A stretch of 63,252 nucleotides of DNA from an uncultured Bacteroidales bacterium (GTDB taxonomy: Bacteria; Bacteroidota; Bacteroidia; Bacteroidales; Paludibacteraceae): NCBI GenBank assembly GCA_937916355.1, contig CALFTM010000072.1, forward strand, positions 1 through 63,252, given 5' to 3'. The translations under genes and the position numbers were made by a program. Every line of letters begins with the position of its first letter. Position 1 is the first letter of the stretch. The notes under the pieces were generated by a model. The model was not told the DNA's origin. It worked only from the letters and a program-made list of their open reading frames with translations, and ran no database searches. Positions 33,357 to 42,879 of this stretch are shown piece after piece.

Positions 33357-35732
33357 TTACCCTTTGTTTATCACTAATTTCCCTTCCTCCAGTGTGATGA
33401 TGGCATTTCCTCCCTTTTTCAATTTACCGAACAAAATCTCTTTTGAAAGAAGTTTTGTAAGATGGAAGCGAACAACACGTTCCATCTCCCTTGCACCATA
33501 CTCTTTGGAGTATCCTTTGGCGAGAAGGTGTTTTTTCGCTTCTTCTGAAATCGTGAGGGTTACTTTTTGTTGGGATAGTTTCTTTTCTAAGTTTCGGATG
33601 TTTTTGTCCAACACGAGGGAAGCCATTTTTTCGTCCATGTCGTTGAAGATGACGATGTCGTCCAAACGGTTGATGAACTCCGGTTTGAACACTTTTTTCA
33701 CCTCCGTCATCATCGCATTTCCAGAAGAGCTTTTTTTCCCGAATCCGATGTTGGACAGGTGGGCGTATTGCGCACCTGCATTAGATGTCATGATGAGTAT
33801 GACGTGTTGGAAGTTTGCTTTCCCTCCTTTGTTGTCGGTCAGTTGCGCATAATCCATCACCTGTAGGAGGATGTTGAAAATATCAGGGTGCGCCTTTTCT
33901 ATCTCGTCCAGCAGTAAAACGCAGTTGGGCGTGTTGAGGATGGCTGACGTTAAAAGACCACCGTCGTCATAGCCGACATATCCGGCAGGAGACCCGATCA
34001 GTTTTGCCACAGTATGTTTTTCCGCATATTCACTCATGTCAAATCTCACAAGTGGTATATTGAGAGAATCTGACAAGGTTTTGCAAAGTTCTGTTTTTCC
34101 CACGCCCGTTGGCCCGACAAACAGCAAAGAGGCGATTGGTTTGTTCTCCTCTTTGAGACCCGCTTTCGCTAATTGGATATTTTCCATGAGCTGTTCAATC
34201 GCCTTGTCTTGCCCATAAATGTTTCCGTAGAGATTTTTCTCTACTTCTTTTAACGAATTGGCATTTCCGTCATCCTCCTTTATCGCTTGTGCGTTGATTT
34301 TGCAAATCTTTTGAAGGATTGTATTGATGAGCGTTTTGGTGATGGTTGTTTTTTTCCCGTTCTCATTTGGGTGTGTTGCCGCATAGGCACCGGCTTCGTC
34401 TATGAGGTCGATGACCTTGTCGGGCAGGTGTCTGTTGAGAATCAGTTTTGCGCTTGCCTCCACGGCATACTCGATAGCATCCGTCTTAAACTTCACTCCG
34501 TGAAAAGACTCATATTTCCCGATTAGCCTTTTGATGATTTGCGTTGCCTCTTCGATAGAAGGTTCTTTCACATCGATTTGTTGAAACCTTCTGATCAATG
34601 CCTTATCGTTTGATATATATTTATTGAAATCCTCATAGGTCGTACTGCCGATGAAGCGTAAATCTCCGTTTTCTAAATAGGGTTTCAGCATATTGCTTGC
34701 ATCCAGCGAACTATTACCTGAATTTCCGGCATTGACGATGTTGTGTATCTCGTCGATATATACGATAGATCCCTTTTCCTGAAGACACTCCTCCATGGCA
34801 TCTTTCAAACGCTTTTCGAAATCGCCTCTATATTGAGCTCCGGCAAGGAGGTCGCTGATTTTCAGTTCGTATATTTTGCAATTTTTTAATTTATCGGGAA
34901 CGTCCCCTTTGTTTATTCTTTCCGCTAATCCGTAGACGATGGCGGTTTTTCCCACCCCGGGTTCTCCGATGTAGATAAGGTTGTTTTTATCTTTTCTGCA
35001 TAATATTTGAAAAGTCCTTTCCAACTCCTCTTCTCGTCCGATCAGAGGGTTCTTTTTTGAAGTCACCTCGTTGAGGCAGATCAGGGATTTTTTAGTTTTA
35101 GATTGCGATGGATGCCCCTCTTCTTTTTTTTCTCCCCACAAAGAATCGACGTAATTCAAAAGCTCATCGTTGAGAGCTTTCTCCTCCTCATCCAGATACT
35201 CTTCACTATCTGTTGTCTCTGCCACACTACGGTTCTCATTTTCGTTTTGTAGGTTTGCGCACTGAGAAATCAGGGCAGACAACACGTTGCCGTAGTTGGT
35301 GTTGAAGCAATTATCAATGCAGATTTGCGCAAAGGAGTCGGGAAGCTGATAGATGGCGTTGAAGAGTTGCGGAACATCAATCGTTCTTAGGTGGGCGAAA
35401 TAGGCGTTGTGTCCAGCAGTTTCAAGAGCCTCTTGCATCTGATGAGAAAATTGGAGGCTTGTCTCTTCCTCGCTATGTTCCTCCGCTTGTTGGAATAGAT
35501 TCTTTTCTCCTATGTTTTGGTCTATATGTTCAGTAAGAGCGATTCTCCATCCGTCCAAACCATCCGTGAAGTTTTCTTCTATCTCTTTGAAAATTTCTCG
35601 ATTATTAAATAATGCGAGTATCAGATGTTCTGGATGGATGTATTCATTCTTATGTTGTTGAGCGATTTGTCGAGCCTCTTCTAAAAGTTCGAGGCACAAA
35701 CCATCGGGGAATAAATAATCGTTCTCTTCCAT
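33357..35732 (-). CDS. clpA: ATP-dependent Clp protease ATP-binding subunit ClpA
   Basis: Hexameric AAA+ unfoldase that feeds substrates to ClpP. The 791 residues comprise a Clp_N domain (1-150), an acidic linker (~165-215), AAA module 1 with Walker A GEPGVGKT (256-263) and Walker B IVYIDEIHN, and AAA module 2 with GPTGVGKTE and LLLDEIEKAH. A D2 C-terminal domain completes it. The IGFGKK loop in the D2 module fits the ClpP-docking IGF/L motif, so it is ClpA rather than ClpB. clpS lies 12 bases upstream and aat 11 bases downstream. Confidence 0.95.
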   Translation of the reverse strand: MEENDYLFPDGLCLELLEEARQIAQQHKNEYIHPEHLILALFNNREIFKEIEENFTDGLDGWRIALTEHIDQNIGEKNLFQQAEEHSEEETSLQFSHQMQEALETAGHNAYFAHLRTIDVPQLFNAIYQLPDSFAQICIDNCFNTNYGNVLSALISQCANLQNENENRSVAETTDSEEYLDEEEKALNDELLNYVDSLWGEKKEEGHPSQSKTKKSLICLNEVTSKKNPLIGREEELERTFQILCRKDKNNLIYIGEPGVGKTAIVYGLAERINKGDVPDKLKNCKIYELKISDLLAGAQYRGDFEKRLKDAMEECLQEKGSIVYIDEIHNIVNAGNSGNSSLDASNMLKPYLENGDLRFIGSTTYEDFNKYISNDKALIRRFQQIDVKEPSIEEATQIIKRLIGKYESFHGVKFKTDAIEYAVEASAKLILNRHLPDKVIDLIDEAGAYAATHPNENGKKTTITKTLINTILQKICKINAQAIKEDDGNANSLKEVEKNLYGNIYGQDKAIEQLMENIQLAKAGLKEENKPIASLLFVGPTGVGKTELCKTLSDSLNIPLVRFDMSEYAEKHTVAKLIGSPAGYVGYDDGGLLTSAILNTPNCVLLLDEIEKAHPDIFNILLQVMDYAQLTDNKGGKANFQHVILIMTSNAGAQYAHLSNIGFGKKSSSGNAMMTEVKKVFKPEFINRLDDIVIFNDMDEKMASLVLDKNIRNLEKKLSQQKVTLTISEEAKKHLLAKGYSKEYGAREMERVVRFHLTKLLSKEILFGKLKKGGNAIITLEEGKLVINKG

Positions 35733-35744
35733 TTAGACAGTTTT

Positions 35745-36047
35745 TTATTCGGGTTCGTAAGTGATGCGGAGAGGGAAGTTTTGTTCTCTCGCCATCTTAA
35801 TTGCTTTTTCCGTCTTTGTGGCCGCTACGTCGAGTGTGTAGACTCCCACAGTGGCGCGTCCCTCTCGGTGTACTTTTATTGTCAATCTTTCAGCCTCTTC
35901 GGTTGTCTTGGAAAATACGGAGACCAGCAATAGAACAACCATATCGAATGTGGTGAAATTATCATTGTGAAAAATGACTTTGTACATTCGTGGCTTTTTG
36001 ATTTTGCACCTCTCTTTTATGTTTGATTGGGACGAAGATTGCTCCAT
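35745..36047 (-). CDS. clpS: ATP-dependent Clp protease adaptor ClpS
   Basis: Adaptor that binds N-terminal Phe, Leu, Trp or Tyr and hands the protein to ClpA. It is 100 residues. After a variable tail, KVIFHNDNFTTFDMVV matches the conserved core that in most ClpS reads NDDYTPMEFV. VHREGRATVGVYTLDVAATK matches the VHxxGxGxxGxYxxE region. The Asp that binds the substrate alpha-amino group appears changed to Asn in HNDNF. Whether this alters specificity is unknown. It is translated between the pyridoxal kinase and clpA, with 8- and 12-base gaps. Confidence 0.93.
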   Translation of the reverse strand: MEQSSSQSNIKERCKIKKPRMYKVIFHNDNFTTFDMVVLLLVSVFSKTTEEAERLTIKVHREGRATVGVYTLDVAATKTEKAIKMAREQNFPLRITYEPE

Positions 36048-36055
36048 GGACGGAA

Positions 36056-36916
36056 TTATTTTAAAGCATTGATCAAAAATGGAATTGCAGTTTCAAAATC
36101 GACTCCGTAGGTGTTGTAATTTTCGTTTTCCAAAGTTTTTTTGATGGATTCTACCACAAATTCCCCTGCCAAGGCATACGATTGTTCAAGGGTTTTCCCT
36201 CTCATGAGTGCGCCGGTTAGCACACTTGCGAAAATATCTCCTGTGCCATGAAAACTTTGAGACATTTTTTCATGGAAATACCATGAGAAGGCATCTTTTT
36301 CTTTGTCGTATGCCATGATGCCAATTTTACCTTTCGTCTCTCCGATTTCCGGCTGAGATTCAGAAAACTCGATTCCTTTTAAAACCACTTTTTTTGCTCC
36401 GCCTTTGGTGAGTTCTTTCATGATGTTTTTCACATAATCCAAATCGTAGCCACTACCAACATAAGGGATGTCCAATAAGAAGGCTGCCTCAGTGAGGTTG
36501 GGAGTGATGATGTCTGCGACATCGCAAAGTTTTTTCATGGCTGCCGGAAATTCGGGAGCGAAACTCGGATATAGTTTTCCGTGATCCGCCATGCAAGGGT
36601 CTACTATGACAAGAGTGTCTTCTCTTTTGAAATCCCGAACCAACTGCTTCATCAGTTCCAACTGTTCAAAAGAACCCAAGTAGCCTGTGTAGATTGCATC
36701 GAATTTGAAGTTTTTCTCTTTCCAATCGTTGCAGATCGGAGTGATGTCTTCCGTGAGGTCTCTAAATGTGAATTTAGGGAACATTGTATGTGTAGATAAA
36801 ACTGCAGTTGGTATGATGCAAGTTTCTACACCCATGGCAGAGATGATTGGAAGTGCCACGGTTAAAGAACATTTGCCTAAGCAAGAAATGTCTTGAATAG
36901 TTGCGATACGTTTCAT
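36056..36916 (-). CDS. Pyridoxal/pyridoxamine kinase
   Basis: Phosphorylates vitamers of B6 to salvage pyridoxal phosphate. This is a 286-residue ribokinase-fold protein. The N-terminal motif IQDISCLGKCSLTVALPIIS corresponds to the PdxY/PdxK start. TGYLGSFEQLE and the anion-hole motif SFHGTGDIFASVLTGA with the catalytic Asp are clear. PdxA at 3798 makes the same cofactor from scratch. It lies 10 bases after the LysE-type gene and 8 before clpS. Confidence 0.88.
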   Translation of the reverse strand: MKRIATIQDISCLGKCSLTVALPIISAMGVETCIIPTAVLSTHTMFPKFTFRDLTEDITPICNDWKEKNFKFDAIYTGYLGSFEQLELMKQLVRDFKREDTLVIVDPCMADHGKLYPSFAPEFPAAMKKLCDVADIITPNLTEAAFLLDIPYVGSGYDLDYVKNIMKELTKGGAKKVVLKGIEFSESQPEIGETKGKIGIMAYDKEKDAFSWYFHEKMSQSFHGTGDIFASVLTGALMRGKTLEQSYALAGEFVVESIKKTLENENYNTYGVDFETAIPFLINALK

Positions 36917-36926
36917 AAAAAATTAT

Positions 36927-37577
36927 TTAGTGAAAAGGTGATATTCCCATAAGGAAGAACAATAAACTGATAGGTGCAATGATCATCAATAGTACACCTG
37001 TTATTTTATTGATGATGTAAAGTTGTCTTACGTTAAAGAACTTGGCACGGAACTGTTCGATTGTGTAGACAATGAAGGTCCACCAAAATACTGCGCCGGT
37101 CATGATGAAGCACACACCTAATAACCCCTGAAGGAAGGTAATGTCTTCGCTGACATAGTTGAATTGGGCAAACATGAAAATAAAGAGGAAGATGACAAGA
37201 GGATTGCTGATGGTCAGTGCCAAAGAAGATAAGTATGTGCCGATCAATCCAGGTTGCTTTTCTGTCTCATTTTCGATTTTCTCCATTTTTTTTCGAGGAT
37301 CATCTTTAAATGTATGGAATCCGAACCCGAAAATTACGATAGAACCGAGTATTTGCAGCAGTGTCTCATTTTCTTTGATGAAACTTACTACTATTGACAT
37401 ACTGAACATTGCAATAAGAGCGTAAATCAAATCAGAGGTCGCAGCCCCCAAGGCTGTTGCAATTCCTTGTTTGTGACCTCCTTTCAATGTTCGTTGGACA
37501 CAAAGAATGCCGATAGGTCCGACCGGAGCAGAAACCACCGCACCAATGATAAGTCCTTTTATGAACATTGTGAGCAT
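36927..37577 (-). CDS. LysE/RhtB family amino acid exporter
   Basis: A 216-residue inner-membrane protein with about six helices. The N-terminal motif GAVVSAPVGPIGILCVQRTLKGG is the conserved LysE signature, followed by GAATSDLIYALIAM. A charged cytoplasmic loop (KDDPRKKMEKIENETEKQ) separates helices 3 and 4. These proteins export amino acids or homoserine lactones; the substrate here is unknown. It lies between ispF and the pyridoxal kinase, with 12- and 10-base gaps. Confidence 0.88.
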   Translation of the reverse strand: MLTMFIKGLIIGAVVSAPVGPIGILCVQRTLKGGHKQGIATALGAATSDLIYALIAMFSMSIVVSFIKENETLLQILGSIVIFGFGFHTFKDDPRKKMEKIENETEKQPGLIGTYLSSLALTISNPLVIFLFIFMFAQFNYVSEDITFLQGLLGVCFIMTGAVFWWTFIVYTIEQFRAKFFNVRQLYIINKITGVLLMIIAPISLLFFLMGISPFH

Positions 37578-37589
37578 TACTATCTCTTT

Positions 37590-38072
37590 TTAAATTTTTT
37601 CAATTAGTACTGTTGCCATGGAGGAGATTCCTTCTTCTCTCCCTACAAAACCAAGTTTTTCTGAAGTTGTCGCTTTTACTGTCACACACTCTGCATCAAT
37701 TCCGATAATTTCTGCCAAGCATTTTTCCATTTCATCGATGTGCGCTTTTAATTTAGGTCTTTGTGCGCAGACTACAGAATCGATGTTGACCACTTGAAAA
37801 TTTTTCTGTTTTAGCAGTTCAACAGTTTTTTTTAATAAAATCTTACTGTCAATGCCTTTGAATGTCGGGTCATTGTCTGGGAAGTGGTATCCTATATCAC
37901 GCAAGTGCGCCGCACCTAAAAGTGCGTCGCATATTGCATGTATAAGTACATCAGCGTCAGAGTGTCCTAATAGTCCCTTTTCATGAGGGATTTTTATACC
38001 TCCAATCCATAAATCCCGATTCTCTGCAAATTGGTGGACATCATATCCCTGTCCAACTCTGATATTTGTCAT
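37590..38072 (-). CDS. ispF: 2-C-methyl-D-erythritol 2,4-cyclodiphosphate synthase
   Basis: MEP-pathway enzyme for isoprenoid precursors. It has 160 residues, standard. Zinc ligands are seen in GYDVHQF (Asp, His) and ADVLIHAICDALLG (His). LGHSDADV and ATTSEKLGFVGREEGI are typical, the latter lining the CDP site. It is immediately after porV (9 bases). The order porU-porV-ispF matches Porphyromonas gingivalis as I recall it, which supports conserved linkage. Confidence 0.97.
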   Translation of the reverse strand: MTNIRVGQGYDVHQFAENRDLWIGGIKIPHEKGLLGHSDADVLIHAICDALLGAAHLRDIGYHFPDNDPTFKGIDSKILLKKTVELLKQKNFQVVNIDSVVCAQRPKLKAHIDEMEKCLAEIIGIDAECVTVKATTSEKLGFVGREEGISSMATVLIEKI

Positions 38073-38081
38073 GTCACCGAT

Positions 38082-39323
38082 TTATTCTCTAATTTCTGTC
38101 TCTTCTTTACCGAACAAAGACTTGATTCCTCCAAGGTCGAAGCCAAGAGAGAAACGTAGTGTGCGGTCAAGAGGGTTTGTTTGAGCGATAGAGATAAGGT
38201 AAGCTGCATTCAACTCAAAAATCATCAAGTGGAATCCTGCTCCTACAGAGAAATATTTTCTGTTACCTTTCAATGCGTTTTCGTTGTAGTAACCTCCGCG
38301 CACCATGAATTTTCCGGCGTATGAGTATTCCATACCGACAGAGAAGGCGAACTCCTTCATCTCCTCTTTGAAACCACCAGGCGCATCACCGAATGAACGG
38401 AAGATACCTCCGATTGAGCTACCCTCGTTGTATTTGTCACGAGCCTCTTCGTATTCTTCCTCTGAATCATAGCTTTCCAAATTTCCGTATGGTGTAGGTA
38501 CGAGCAGTTTGTTGAAATCCACAGCAAGTCCTAAACGGTTGTAACTATCAAAGTCAAACTCAAAGTTACCTCCGAATCTCAAGTTGGTCGGAATATATTG
38601 GTAAGTCGCTCCATTGTCGTATGAGATCTTGTTTCCCATATTGGTCAATGCGATACCAAATCCGGCAACCGCATGATATTGGTTGATTGTCAAAGGTCTT
38701 CTGTAGGCGAAAGAGATGTCTGCACCGAATGCCTTTCCCTTTGAATAATCACTCTCATCGCTCATGCCATTGAATAGGTCAGAAAAGATGAAACGGAGAG
38801 CGACACCACCAGACCAATATTCAGAAAGAAGCATGGAGAAACTCGCATCAACTGCCATTTCGTAAGGTTGTGCCACACCCAAATCTTGTGGTACACCGGT
38901 TGCGTCGGGACTACCCGTCAAATTGATTTTTCCCATACTGAAATAGCGGAAAGAGGCACCTACCGCTGTACGCTCGGTTGGCTTGTAGTATCCTGCAAGG
39001 TAGACCATGTCTATATCGTCCACAATCTTTCTTAACCAAGGGGTGTAAGACAACGCAACACCACCTTTGCTTTGCGCAAGGGCGTATTTGGAAGGGTTCC
39101 AGTGTTGTGAGTTACAATCAGGTGCAGTTGCTGCACCTACGTCTCCTTTACCACCTCCAACGGCATCTGGTGCGATGGACAATGAAGGAATCGCTGTTTG
39201 CAAAGGATTATAACTTGCGCCACTTCCGTCGGTCACTCCTACTGCTGATGCTGTGAAGACACTACTTCCTGCCATTGAGAAGATGGCGGTTAATAGAGCG
39301 ATGCTAAAAATTCTTTTTTTCAT
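38082..39323 (-). CDS. porV: Type IX secretion outer-membrane shuttle protein PorV (LptO)
   Basis: Outer-membrane 14-strand barrel that collects cargo from the SprA/Sov translocon and brings it to the PorU attachment complex. It is 413 residues, with a signal peptide ending around residue 27. The mature N-terminus carries QTAIPSLSIAPDAVGGGKGDVGAAT and NSQHWNPSKYALAQSKGGVALSYTPWL shortened only by these family-typical patterns. The strong match of this region identifies PorV. It has its own -7 box (39388-39395) downstream of porU and starts the seven-gene run to aat. Confidence 0.96.
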   Translation of the reverse strand: MKKRIFSIALLTAIFSMAGSSVFTASAVGVTDGSGASYNPLQTAIPSLSIAPDAVGGGKGDVGAATAPDCNSQHWNPSKYALAQSKGGVALSYTPWLRKIVDDIDMVYLAGYYKPTERTAVGASFRYFSMGKINLTGSPDATGVPQDLGVAQPYEMAVDASFSMLLSEYWSGGVALRFIFSDLFNGMSDESDYSKGKAFGADISFAYRRPLTINQYHAVAGFGIALTNMGNKISYDNGATYQYIPTNLRFGGNFEFDFDSYNRLGLAVDFNKLLVPTPYGNLESYDSEEEYEEARDKYNEGSSIGGIFRSFGDAPGGFKEEMKEFAFSVGMEYSYAGKFMVRGGYYNENALKGNRKYFSVGAGFHLMIFELNAAYLISIAQTNPLDRTLRFSLGFDLGGIKSLFGKEETEIRE

Positions 39324-39387
39324 TATTCTAATACAAAAATATTCTGTTAAAAAACTTCATGTTTTCTTTCGTTTCAGAAAACAAGTG

Positions 39388-39395
39388 CAAATTTA
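39388..39395 (-). promoter_or_regulatory. porV operon promoter -7 box
   Basis: TAAATTTG on the minus strand, 64 bases before the porV ATG, in the 100-base gap after porU. Confidence 0.65.
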
Positions 39396-39423
39396 CTATT
39401 TTCTTAACTAATTTTAATGTTTT

Positions 39424-42400
39424 TTATTGTGGCAATATAATAATTTTTTTCGATTTTCCGACATATTTGTCGTCTTTTGCCTTAATTTCCACTCTTCCCG
39501 CATAACAACCGGGAGCGATTCTCTTCCCATTCTGAGTGGTCAAGTCCCATGTAAGGGACAGGTCTCCGTTGTCTTGGGAAACTACCTCGTCTGATTGGAA
39601 TAGCAGTGTTCCTGATAGGTTGTAGAGTAGGAATCTGAAGGATTGTACTGTTTCAGGACGGTCGTGCATAACACGCAATGTGATGCTTTCGCTTGCAGGA
39701 TTAGGATATGCAAGGAACTCTTCAATTTCGACTTCAGCCTCATTGTCCACGGTGAAATGGATGGTTTGAGAGCTGGAGTTGTTGAGCAAATCCCAAACTT
39801 TGATGGTTAGAGTGTAGTCTCCTTCTTCCAAATCGTTCAGTTGGTATTTTATCACACCACTTTTGTAACTGTTTTTATCGTATGTCAGATAATTGTTTAG
39901 TATGACAGGGGTTGTAGACCCATTAAGGGACAAGGTGATGTCGTGTCCGATTCCGGCTCCAGAGGAGTTGATTCCGTTTTCGTCAGAAACGATGGCGTAG
40001 AAAACGGGGTTGCTGTTCACCTTTTCTCCTGAACGGAAGTTTTGGGAGTTGAGGTAGGAAGAGATGATAGGACCATCCGTTTCATAATTTGTAATGTCGC
40101 AACTTCCTCCTATGATGAAGTTTTCATGGTTGCCCTGAGCCTCATAGCCATTTGTCTCGTCGTAGGCGTAGTAGGAGAATCTTCCTGCACCATAATTATA
40201 GTTGATGTCTTTGGGCGTTTTGAAAGAAAAACAAAATCTTCCGTTTTCAACCTCGACCTGACCTGAAAATAGGATGTTCGGACGGTCGGTGTAGGCATGT
40301 CGTTTTTCTATGATGTCCTCTTCCTCCGTGTAGATGTTCGCCTTTGTGTAGAGCGTCATCTCTTTATCATATAGGGTGACGAACATTGTTCCATTGAAAT
40401 CTTCGATTGTGCTGTTTGTCGGGTCTGTGATTCTTCCAAACACCTGCATTTCTGACAATGCCCGGACAGTGTCCGTCTTTTCTCCTTCTACGGATACGAT
40501 TGAGTCGGTTGTCACATAGTTGCTCGGGTAGGTGAGGCGTATCGCAGGATCGCCCAACAAGACGAATGAGAGTTTGTTTGAGTCGTTGGCGAGCGTCTGT
40601 TTAGAGAGTCGGTGGGCATCCCCGATTCGTATAGGAAGGCCGAGCGAGTCTCTTTGGAAAAGATGAGTGAAAAATGATTGATTCAGATTGTCGTTTCGTG
40701 TGTCGAACACTACGCGTGCGGAACTAATCAATGCGACCGCTCCTCCATTCGGGTTGAGCAGCAAGTCTTCTCCTCCAGATTGTTTCAGGTTGTCAAATTG
40801 GGAGAATTCGCAACTTGCGGTGTACCAGAATCCGCAGTTTTTGTTGAACATAGTTGCAGCTTGGGTTTGGGTGAAGACGTGTTCGGCAGAAAAACCGGTG
40901 TTGCTACTATGTCCTACATAGTTGAAGAACATCACGCCATTCGCCAACTCCTCTTTTATTAGATTTTCCACTTCGTGGTATCGACTACCGTTAGCACCGG
41001 TTGTCCTTGTGTAGGCATCGAAATAGACTTTTTTCACCTCCATGGAGTTGTTGTAGGTTTTCACTTTTTTTGCGAGGTTGTCCGAATATTCGCAGAAGCG
41101 TTGGTAGGCGGTAGACGCTTCGTTGTCATCCGCCATAAGAATGATCCTGTTTTTCCATTTGCCGTAACTCTTGTTCTCCATGTGCGGTTTCAGTTTGTTT
41201 TGAATGTAACCGTCCAATTGTTCGGACGTGCTACAAGGGATTCTTCCCACTGATATGCACATTTTGGATTTGGAATTGCTGGTGTAGACCTCAGAGTCTG
41301 CTAAAAAAGCAAAATAATCGTCAGTGACGTAAGATTTGGTTCCATCAGTCGAGTTGATACTTTGGTAGGTGATCATGAAATTGTTGATGGTGGTTGAAGA
41401 GGAAGCCAAAATCCCTCTGTTGTCGAAACAACCATCTCCTATCAGTAGAAGGTAAAAACTTTTTTGTCCGTTTTTGTCATAAAGACTTTTCATAAAATAT
41501 CTGAGGGCGGTAGCATCCGGTGTTCCAGAAGAGAATTCGTTGTATATCTTTTCTGGAGTTGTGATTAGAGTGGTCATTTCGTCATACTCTTCGTGAAGTC
41601 TGGCAATCTCCTCCGCACCTTCCATGAAGTTGGGATGGGTAATGATGACCAAGTCGGAAGCGTCCTCCCCGTGGAGGTTTTGGTTCTCCACTTTGCCGAT
41701 CATTTGGGCGGTGATATGGAGAGGGGAGAGAACGTCCACTGCCACAAACTCGCGTACGGGTGTTTCGCAAAAGTCTTGGAATGAGAGTGTAGAGCCAGAA
41801 AGCGTAGCCTCCACCTTTTGAGGGTATTTGTGATTGGACAAATCCCATATTTCCGTGTTGGCAGAGCAGTTTTCCACGATGTATTTAAAATTGGTCTTTT
41901 CTCCTGAATTGTTCGGCGTTCTGAAAAACAGTGTTCCGGATTTCATGCTCAAAGGTCTCGTCATGGTGGCGATGATTCTTTCGATGGTTGCGAAATCGGA
42001 ACTGAAGTTTTGTTTGAATTTTAGTGTGACAGACATTTTCCCGTTGTTAGGAGAACAAGAGAATTTCTCCTCTGCCTCTTGTGCCATGGTGTGTCCTGAG
42101 CAAAGAGAGTGCTGAAGTGTAGACGATTGAGTTGAGTCGCCGATCCTGATTGTCACGTCTGTCGTGCTGGGGTAGTTTGAGAACCCCGTAGATTTGACGT
42201 ATAGCATAGCATCACCTTCCGGGGAGAAATCGGGGAAGGAGAATGATTTCGTGTAAGATTGTGTGAATTTGTCTCCATACCAACACCTGCCGGTGTTCGC
42301 AAGGTTGATTTCCTCCTTTTTGTGCATTTGGAAATCCATGTAGCTTGTTATCTCCTTAGAGGGATAATCGTCGTTGGAAGTTGGTTCTCTTAGGCTAATT

Positions 42401-42831
42401 CTTTTCTTTTCTCCCACATTGTCGGTCACAAAATAGTAACCATAGTTGGAGTAGTGGTTGATGGAAAAGTCATATCTGTTTTGTGCATATTTCCATTGAA
42501 TAGGGCCTTGAGCGTAAAAGAGGAAATAGTCTTTTCCCGCATAGAGAGGGATCTCCTGTAGGTCGTCAGAGTAGGGGTCGAGGAAACTTTCACTCATTAG
42601 AGCACCACCATGACCATACACGCGGATTTCTGACGGGTTGGAAAATCCCATTTTCTTGATTTGGTCGTAGGTTAATTTGCAGATGCCACTCTCCTTTACC
42701 GCAATTTTGTACCAAGTCCCGTTAGAAAGCACAGACTTCTGCGCAAACGGTATCGCACCCGTCGCCTGAAATGCGTTGGTTGCGAAAAACAAAAGTTGCA
42801 GCAGCAATATTTTAAAATATAATCGTCTCAT
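39424..42831 (-). CDS. porU: Type IX secretion system sortase PorU
   Basis: Gingipain-like cysteine protease on the cell surface that removes the C-terminal domain of T9SS cargo and attaches the protein to A-LPS. The 1135 residues comprise a signal peptide (~26), an N-terminal beta region (~30-380) starting SVLSNGTWYKIAVKESGICKL, and a peptidase C25 domain (~390-770). The His641 (NYVGHSS) and Cys674 (TASCEFSQFD) dyad is in place. A C-terminal domain (~1040-1135) resembles a sorting domain (FLAYPNPASESIT) and is kept in known PorU proteins. It lies 48 bases after the acylpyruvase-like gene. Confidence 0.95.
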   Translation of the reverse strand: MRRLYFKILLLQLLFFATNAFQATGAIPFAQKSVLSNGTWYKIAVKESGICKLTYDQIKKMGFSNPSEIRVYGHGGALMSESFLDPYSDDLQEIPLYAGKDYFLFYAQGPIQWKYAQNRYDFSINHYSNYGYYFVTDNVGEKKRISLREPTSNDDYPSKEITSYMDFQMHKKEEINLANTGRCWYGDKFTQSYTKSFSFPDFSPEGDAMLYVKSTGFSNYPSTTDVTIRIGDSTQSSTLQHSLCSGHTMAQEAEEKFSCSPNNGKMSVTLKFKQNFSSDFATIERIIATMTRPLSMKSGTLFFRTPNNSGEKTNFKYIVENCSANTEIWDLSNHKYPQKVEATLSGSTLSFQDFCETPVREFVAVDVLSPLHITAQMIGKVENQNLHGEDASDLVIITHPNFMEGAEEIARLHEEYDEMTTLITTPEKIYNEFSSGTPDATALRYFMKSLYDKNGQKSFYLLLIGDGCFDNRGILASSSTTINNFMITYQSINSTDGTKSYVTDDYFAFLADSEVYTSNSKSKMCISVGRIPCSTSEQLDGYIQNKLKPHMENKSYGKWKNRIILMADDNEASTAYQRFCEYSDNLAKKVKTYNNSMEVKKVYFDAYTRTTGANGSRYHEVENLIKEELANGVMFFNYVGHSSNTGFSAEHVFTQTQAATMFNKNCGFWYTASCEFSQFDNLKQSGGEDLLLNPNGGAVALISSARVVFDTRNDNLNQSFFTHLFQRDSLGLPIRIGDAHRLSKQTLANDSNKLSFVLLGDPAIRLTYPSNYVTTDSIVSVEGEKTDTVRALSEMQVFGRITDPTNSTIEDFNGTMFVTLYDKEMTLYTKANIYTEEEDIIEKRHAYTDRPNILFSGQVEVENGRFCFSFKTPKDINYNYGAGRFSYYAYDETNGYEAQGNHENFIIGGSCDITNYETDGPIISSYLNSQNFRSGEKVNSNPVFYAIVSDENGINSSGAGIGHDITLSLNGSTTPVILNNYLTYDKNSYKSGVIKYQLNDLEEGDYTLTIKVWDLLNNSSSQTIHFTVDNEAEVEIEEFLAYPNPASESITLRVMHDRPETVQSFRFLLYNLSGTLLFQSDEVVSQDNGDLSLTWDLTTQNGKRIAPGCYAGRVEIKAKDDKYVGKSKKIIILPQ

Positions 42832-42879
42832 AAATATTCCTATTATATTAAGGTATGTTTCTCAAAATTTCTGGTTCGC

